Assembly: GCF_001514065.1 (NCBI RefSeq)
Contig: NZ_KQ948429.1
Coordinates: forward strand, 553,157 to 617,156
Origin: Streptomyces antibioticus
GTDB lineage: Bacteria > Actinomycetota > Actinomycetes > Streptomycetales > Streptomycetaceae
Direction of reading: 5' to 3'
DNA: 64,000 nucleotides
The notes below the pieces were generated by a model. That model was given only the letters and a program-made list of their open reading frames with translations, was not told the origin of the DNA and searched no databases. A program made the translations under genes and the position numbers. This document shows, one piece after another, positions 59,473 through 64,000 of the stretch (the first letter of the stretch is position 1; each line of letters opens with the position of its first letter).

Positions 59473-60156
59473 CTATACCTGCACGGCCCACGGCGGCGGA
59501 GGCGGCACCGCGGCCCGCGCTCTCCGCCGAACCACCACCGCCGCGATCCCCAACCCGACACCCACCAGCACCATCACCGCACCAGCCATGACCGCCGTGC
59601 CCAGCAGCGCGGGCATGGTGTGGTCGCCGAGGACCCGTCCCCGGACCGCGGATGCGGGAAGCGTCCCGCCGTGGTCGTCCAGGAACGCCCGGGAGTCCCG
59701 GGCGTTCGCACGATGATCCCCCAGCAGGAACAGCCGCCCCTCGGGCACCTGTACGTCGTAGGACGGGGGATATCCGCCGTGCACGTCCCCGCCCTTCACA
59801 TACGGCTCCTCCAGCGGCTCCCCGTTCACGGTGACGCGCGCCTCCGCACCGTCCCCCGTGCAGCACTTCACCCGGTCGCCGCCCACACCGACGACCCGCT
59901 CCATCACCAGACCGTCAAAGCCGTACCGGTTCGGCGCCGAGAACAGCACGACGTCCCCGCGCCGCAACTCGCTCGCGTCGACCCGCTCGTAGACCACCCG
60001 CTCACCCGGCTCGTACGTAGGCGTCATGCTCTCGCTCGACACGACGGCGCCGCCGAAGGCGTGCCGCGCATAGCCGAAGCCCCCCAGCGCCAACAGCAAG
60101 CCCACCAGCCCCACTACGACGGCTGCGATCCCCAGTCCCCGCCCCTTGCCGGACAT
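59473..60156 (-). CDS. Signal peptidase I-like protein (S26), catalytic Lys replaced by Glu
   Basis: A 227-residue membrane protein. An N-terminal helix (IAAVVVGLVGLLLALGGFGY) is followed by the serine motif VVSSESMTPTYEPGE (nucleophile Ser43). Box D reads VMERVVGVGGDRVKCC, where the usual catalytic Lys (KRVVG) is Glu86. Box E is LLGDHRANARDSR. A second helix lies near the C-terminus, then a Pro-rich tail. Ser-Lys chemistry looks unavailable; a Ser-His type or inactive enzyme are alternatives. GC third-position use is normal, so it is not decaying. Confidence 0.85.
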   Translation of the reverse strand: MSGKGRGLGIAAVVVGLVGLLLALGGFGYARHAFGGAVVSSESMTPTYEPGERVVYERVDASELRRGDVVLFSAPNRYGFDGLVMERVVGVGGDRVKCCTGDGAEARVTVNGEPLEEPYVKGGDVHGGYPPSYDVQVPEGRLFLLGDHRANARDSRAFLDDHGGTLPASAVRGRVLGDHTMPALLGTAVMAGAVMVLVGVGLGIAAVVVRRRARAAVPPPPPWAVQV

Positions 60157-60313
60157 TGCGTTCCTCTCCGTGCGGTCCCTCCGCGGGCGCAGAGCGTAAC
60201 GGGTGACTGTGAACCGGCTGTGGTGCTGGGGTGACCAGGAAGGAGTGGGGGCCCGGGCGACGCCCCGACGATTCCGTGCCGCCTGACGAACAGAGGGCCC
60301 CCGGGAGCGACCG

Positions 60314-62476
60314 CTACCCGACCTCGCGCAACACCCCGAGCACCGCTGCCTCGTCCGCGGCAGCCGAGAGCCGCTCCCGGAACCCGGTGTCCATCAGCTT
60401 CCGGGACAGCAGCGCCAGAATCCGCAGATGTTCGTCCCCGGCGGCCGCCTCCGGCACCGCGATCATGAACACCAGCTTCGCCCGCGTACCGTCCAGGGAA
60501 CCCCACTCGATCCCCTCCGCGGACCGCGCGAACCCGACGACGGGCGCGGTCACCGCATCCGTCTTGGCATGCGGGATCGCGATCTCCTCACCGAGCCCGG
60601 TCGTGCCCTGCTCCTCCCGCCGCAACGCGCTCGCCACGAGTTCGTCCACATCCGCGACATGGCCGCTCCGCGCCAGCAGCCCCGCCATCTCCCGGATGGC
60701 GGCCTCCTTGTCGCCCGCACCGAGCCCGACGCTCACGGTCTCCTCGGTGAGATACCCGGAGAGCACCTCGGCGTCGACCGATGCGGCGGGCTCGACTGAC
60801 TCCTCAGGCTGGGCCGAATCAGCAGGCTGGGCCGAAGCAGCGGGCTCGACGGCGGCAGCAGGCTCGGCCGGCGTGGCAGACGAGGCGGCCGGTGCCGGTG
60901 CCGGTGCTGTGGCCGTGCTCCTCTGCGCCACGATGCCGACGGCACCCGGAGCCGCTCCCGCGCCCGCTCCCACCAACACCGGTTCGCGCCCGGCCGGCGC
61001 TGTCCCGACGCCCGATTCCCCGCCCTGCCTCCGCTCACTCAGGTCGACGAGGGCCACCGTGCTCAGCGCGGTGACCACCGTGCCGATCACCACGGCCACG
61101 AAGAACATCGGCACCCCGCTCACCGCGCCCAGCACCGCCACGATCGGCCCGCCGTGCGGCACCGCGTCCTCGACCCCGGCGACCCCGGCGATCGCACCGG
61201 CCACCGCGCCGCCGAGCATGTTGGCCGGGATGACCTGCGCGGGCCGCGCCGCCGCGAACGGGATCGCGCCCTCGGAGATGCCGAAGCAGCCCATGAAGAG
61301 CGAGGCGAGCCCGGTCTCCCGCTCCTGCTCGGTGTAGAGCCCCTTGCGGATCAGCGTCGCGAGACCCTGACCCAGCGGCATCACCGGGATCGCGGCGGCA
61401 CACATGCCCATGACCGTCTGGTTGCCGGTCGCGATGAGGCCCGCGCCGAAGAGGAACGCCGTCTTGTTGACCGGCCCGCCCATGTCGAACGCGATCATCA
61501 GCCCGAGGATCGCGCCGAGCAGGATCGCGCTGGTTCCGGTCATGCCGCTGAGCCAGTCGGTCAGGTGCTCGAACACCCAGGAGATCGGTTTCCCGAGGAC
61601 GTAGATGAAGAACAGCCCGAGCGCCGTGGTCGCCAGGATCGGGATCACGATGATCGGCATGATCGGCTGCGCGAACTTCGGGACCTTGACCTTCTTGATC
61701 CACAGCACCAGATACCCGGCGAGGAAGCCGGTCACGATGGCCCCGATGAAGCCCGCGCCCGCCTTCGAGTCGTACAACTCACCGGTGTTGGCTATCCAGC
61801 CGCCGATCATGCCGGGGACGAGGGCGGGGCGGTCGCCGATGGCGTACGCGATGTATCCGGACAGGATCGGCACCATCAGCGTGAAACCGATGACGCCGAT
61901 GTTGTTCACGTCCATCCAGAAGGAGTCCTTCGGGATGACCAGACCGCCGGACGGGTCCGTGTGCCCGCCGAGCGAGAGCGAGATCGCGATCAGCAGCCCG
62001 CCGACCACCACGAACGGGATCATGTAACTGACCCCGTTCATCAGCGCCTTGTACCCGACGCTGCGTTCCTTGCCGCCGGACGACGACGCCACCGCCGCCG
62101 CTCCGCCGGGCTGGTGCACCGGCGCCGACCGCACTCGCTCGATCAGTTGCCCGGGATGGTGGATGCCCTCCGCCACCCCGACCTTGAGGACCCGCTTGCC
62201 GACGAAACGGCTCAGGTCCACGTCCTTGTCCGCGGCGACGATGATGCCGTCCGCGGTGCTGACATCGTTGTCATCGAGGACGTTTTCGGCCCCGATCGAT
62301 CCCTGCGTCTCCACCTTCATGTCGATGCCGCGGCTCTCGGCGGCCTGCTGCAGCTTCTCCGCCGCCATGTACGTGTGTGCGATGCCGGTCGGACACGCGG
62401 TCACCGCGAGCAGCCTCACCCTCTGCTGCTCGCCACTGCCGCTGCCCGTGGGGGGAGGGCCGGCCGGACTGGTCAC
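60314..62476 (-). CDS. fruA: Fructose-type PTS permease, EIIB-EIIC-EIIA fusion
   Basis: A 720-residue phosphotransferase transporter. EIIB (about 20-115) has AVTACPTGIAHTYMAAE with phosphocysteine Cys28. EIIC (about 140-480) has some ten helices including IAFDMGGPVNKTAFLFGA and GISEGAIPFAA. An Ala/Pro-rich linker (about 490-565) leads to EIIA with phosphohistidine near His636 (EEIAIPHAKTD). It imports and phosphorylates fructose, giving fructose-1-phosphate. The domain order B-C-A differs from A-B-C forms. The usual partners (fruR, fruK) are not on the right side here; the gene appears monocistronic within the window. Confidence 0.93.
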   Translation of the reverse strand: MTSPAGPPPTGSGSGEQQRVRLLAVTACPTGIAHTYMAAEKLQQAAESRGIDMKVETQGSIGAENVLDDNDVSTADGIIVAADKDVDLSRFVGKRVLKVGVAEGIHHPGQLIERVRSAPVHQPGGAAAVASSSGGKERSVGYKALMNGVSYMIPFVVVGGLLIAISLSLGGHTDPSGGLVIPKDSFWMDVNNIGVIGFTLMVPILSGYIAYAIGDRPALVPGMIGGWIANTGELYDSKAGAGFIGAIVTGFLAGYLVLWIKKVKVPKFAQPIMPIIVIPILATTALGLFFIYVLGKPISWVFEHLTDWLSGMTGTSAILLGAILGLMIAFDMGGPVNKTAFLFGAGLIATGNQTVMGMCAAAIPVMPLGQGLATLIRKGLYTEQERETGLASLFMGCFGISEGAIPFAAARPAQVIPANMLGGAVAGAIAGVAGVEDAVPHGGPIVAVLGAVSGVPMFFVAVVIGTVVTALSTVALVDLSERRQGGESGVGTAPAGREPVLVGAGAGAAPGAVGIVAQRSTATAPAPAPAASSATPAEPAAAVEPAASAQPADSAQPEESVEPAASVDAEVLSGYLTEETVSVGLGAGDKEAAIREMAGLLARSGHVADVDELVASALRREEQGTTGLGEEIAIPHAKTDAVTAPVVGFARSAEGIEWGSLDGTRAKLVFMIAVPEAAAGDEHLRILALLSRKLMDTGFRERLSAAADEAAVLGVLREVG

Positions 62477-64000
<1,524 letters not shown>

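Overview
The window is a very GC-rich stretch with strong G/C third-codon bias, short intergenic gaps, GTGA/ATGA start-stop overlaps and GTG/TTG starts. Together with a WhiB regulator, SapA-like secreted proteins, many LytR-CpsA-Psr (LCP) proteins and an F420 pathway, this indicates the chromosomal core of a Streptomyces. From memory, the gene order runs parallel (descending) to the S. coelicolor interval from about SCO3068 (sigI) to SCO3023 (ahcY). The backbone (purK/purE, acyl-CoA dehydrogenase, LCP, manC, fbiA/fbiB, whiB, DUF3499, manB, SIS protein, manA, ahcY) also resembles the Mycobacterium tuberculosis Rv3248c-Rv3277 neighbourhood, so much of it is an old actinobacterial synteny block.

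Layout. 1-3.3 kb: a truncated sigma-like/zinc-finger membrane regulator and a partner-switching sigma module (sigma, STAS antagonist, HATPase anti-sigma). 3.5-7.5 kb: a four-gene cell-surface operon with two sortase-type anchored paralogues around two membrane-tethered proteins. 7.5-11.9 kb: POT peptide transporter, an OmpR-type two-component system and a GtrA protein. 12.0-14.9 kb: purK-purE-dipeptidase with start-stop overlaps. 14.8-19.0 kb: old yellow enzyme with a divergent MerR regulator, an M19 dipeptidase paralogue that has lost its metal ligands, two tandem VOC proteins and a CGNR regulator. 19.1-22.4 kb: UDP-glucose dehydrogenase, acyl-CoA dehydrogenase, thioesterase.

22.5-38.6 kb is the accessory cell-envelope island: six LCP ligase genes, a family-2 glycosyltransferase, a Cys/Met-rich metal-binding protein, a methyltransferase, and six intact plus one broken gene for small secreted four-cysteine proteins. 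These resemble spore-associated protein A and several end in His-Cys-Gly. They sit between, and alternate with, the LCP genes on the same strand. I consider this LCP/SapA-like array the best candidate for an undescribed system.

38.8-46.5 kb: TIGR03089 protein, PGRP-type amidase, manC-like nucleotidyltransferase, a base-excision glycosylase, the F420 genes fbiA-fbiB and cysteine dioxygenase. 46.9-59.4 kb: whiB with a recognisable promoter, a 1211-residue membrane glycosyltransferase with a Tyr/Gln-rich tail, DUF5719, a zincin-like protein, DUF3499, then manB, a Trm112-like protein, a SIS protein, manA and a CDF metal transporter. manA, manB and manC together would supply GDP-mannose. 59.5-64 kb: an atypical signal peptidase, a fructose PTS EIIBCA, and ahcY, which runs off the right edge. 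No tRNA, rRNA, CRISPR array, IS element or prophage was seen.
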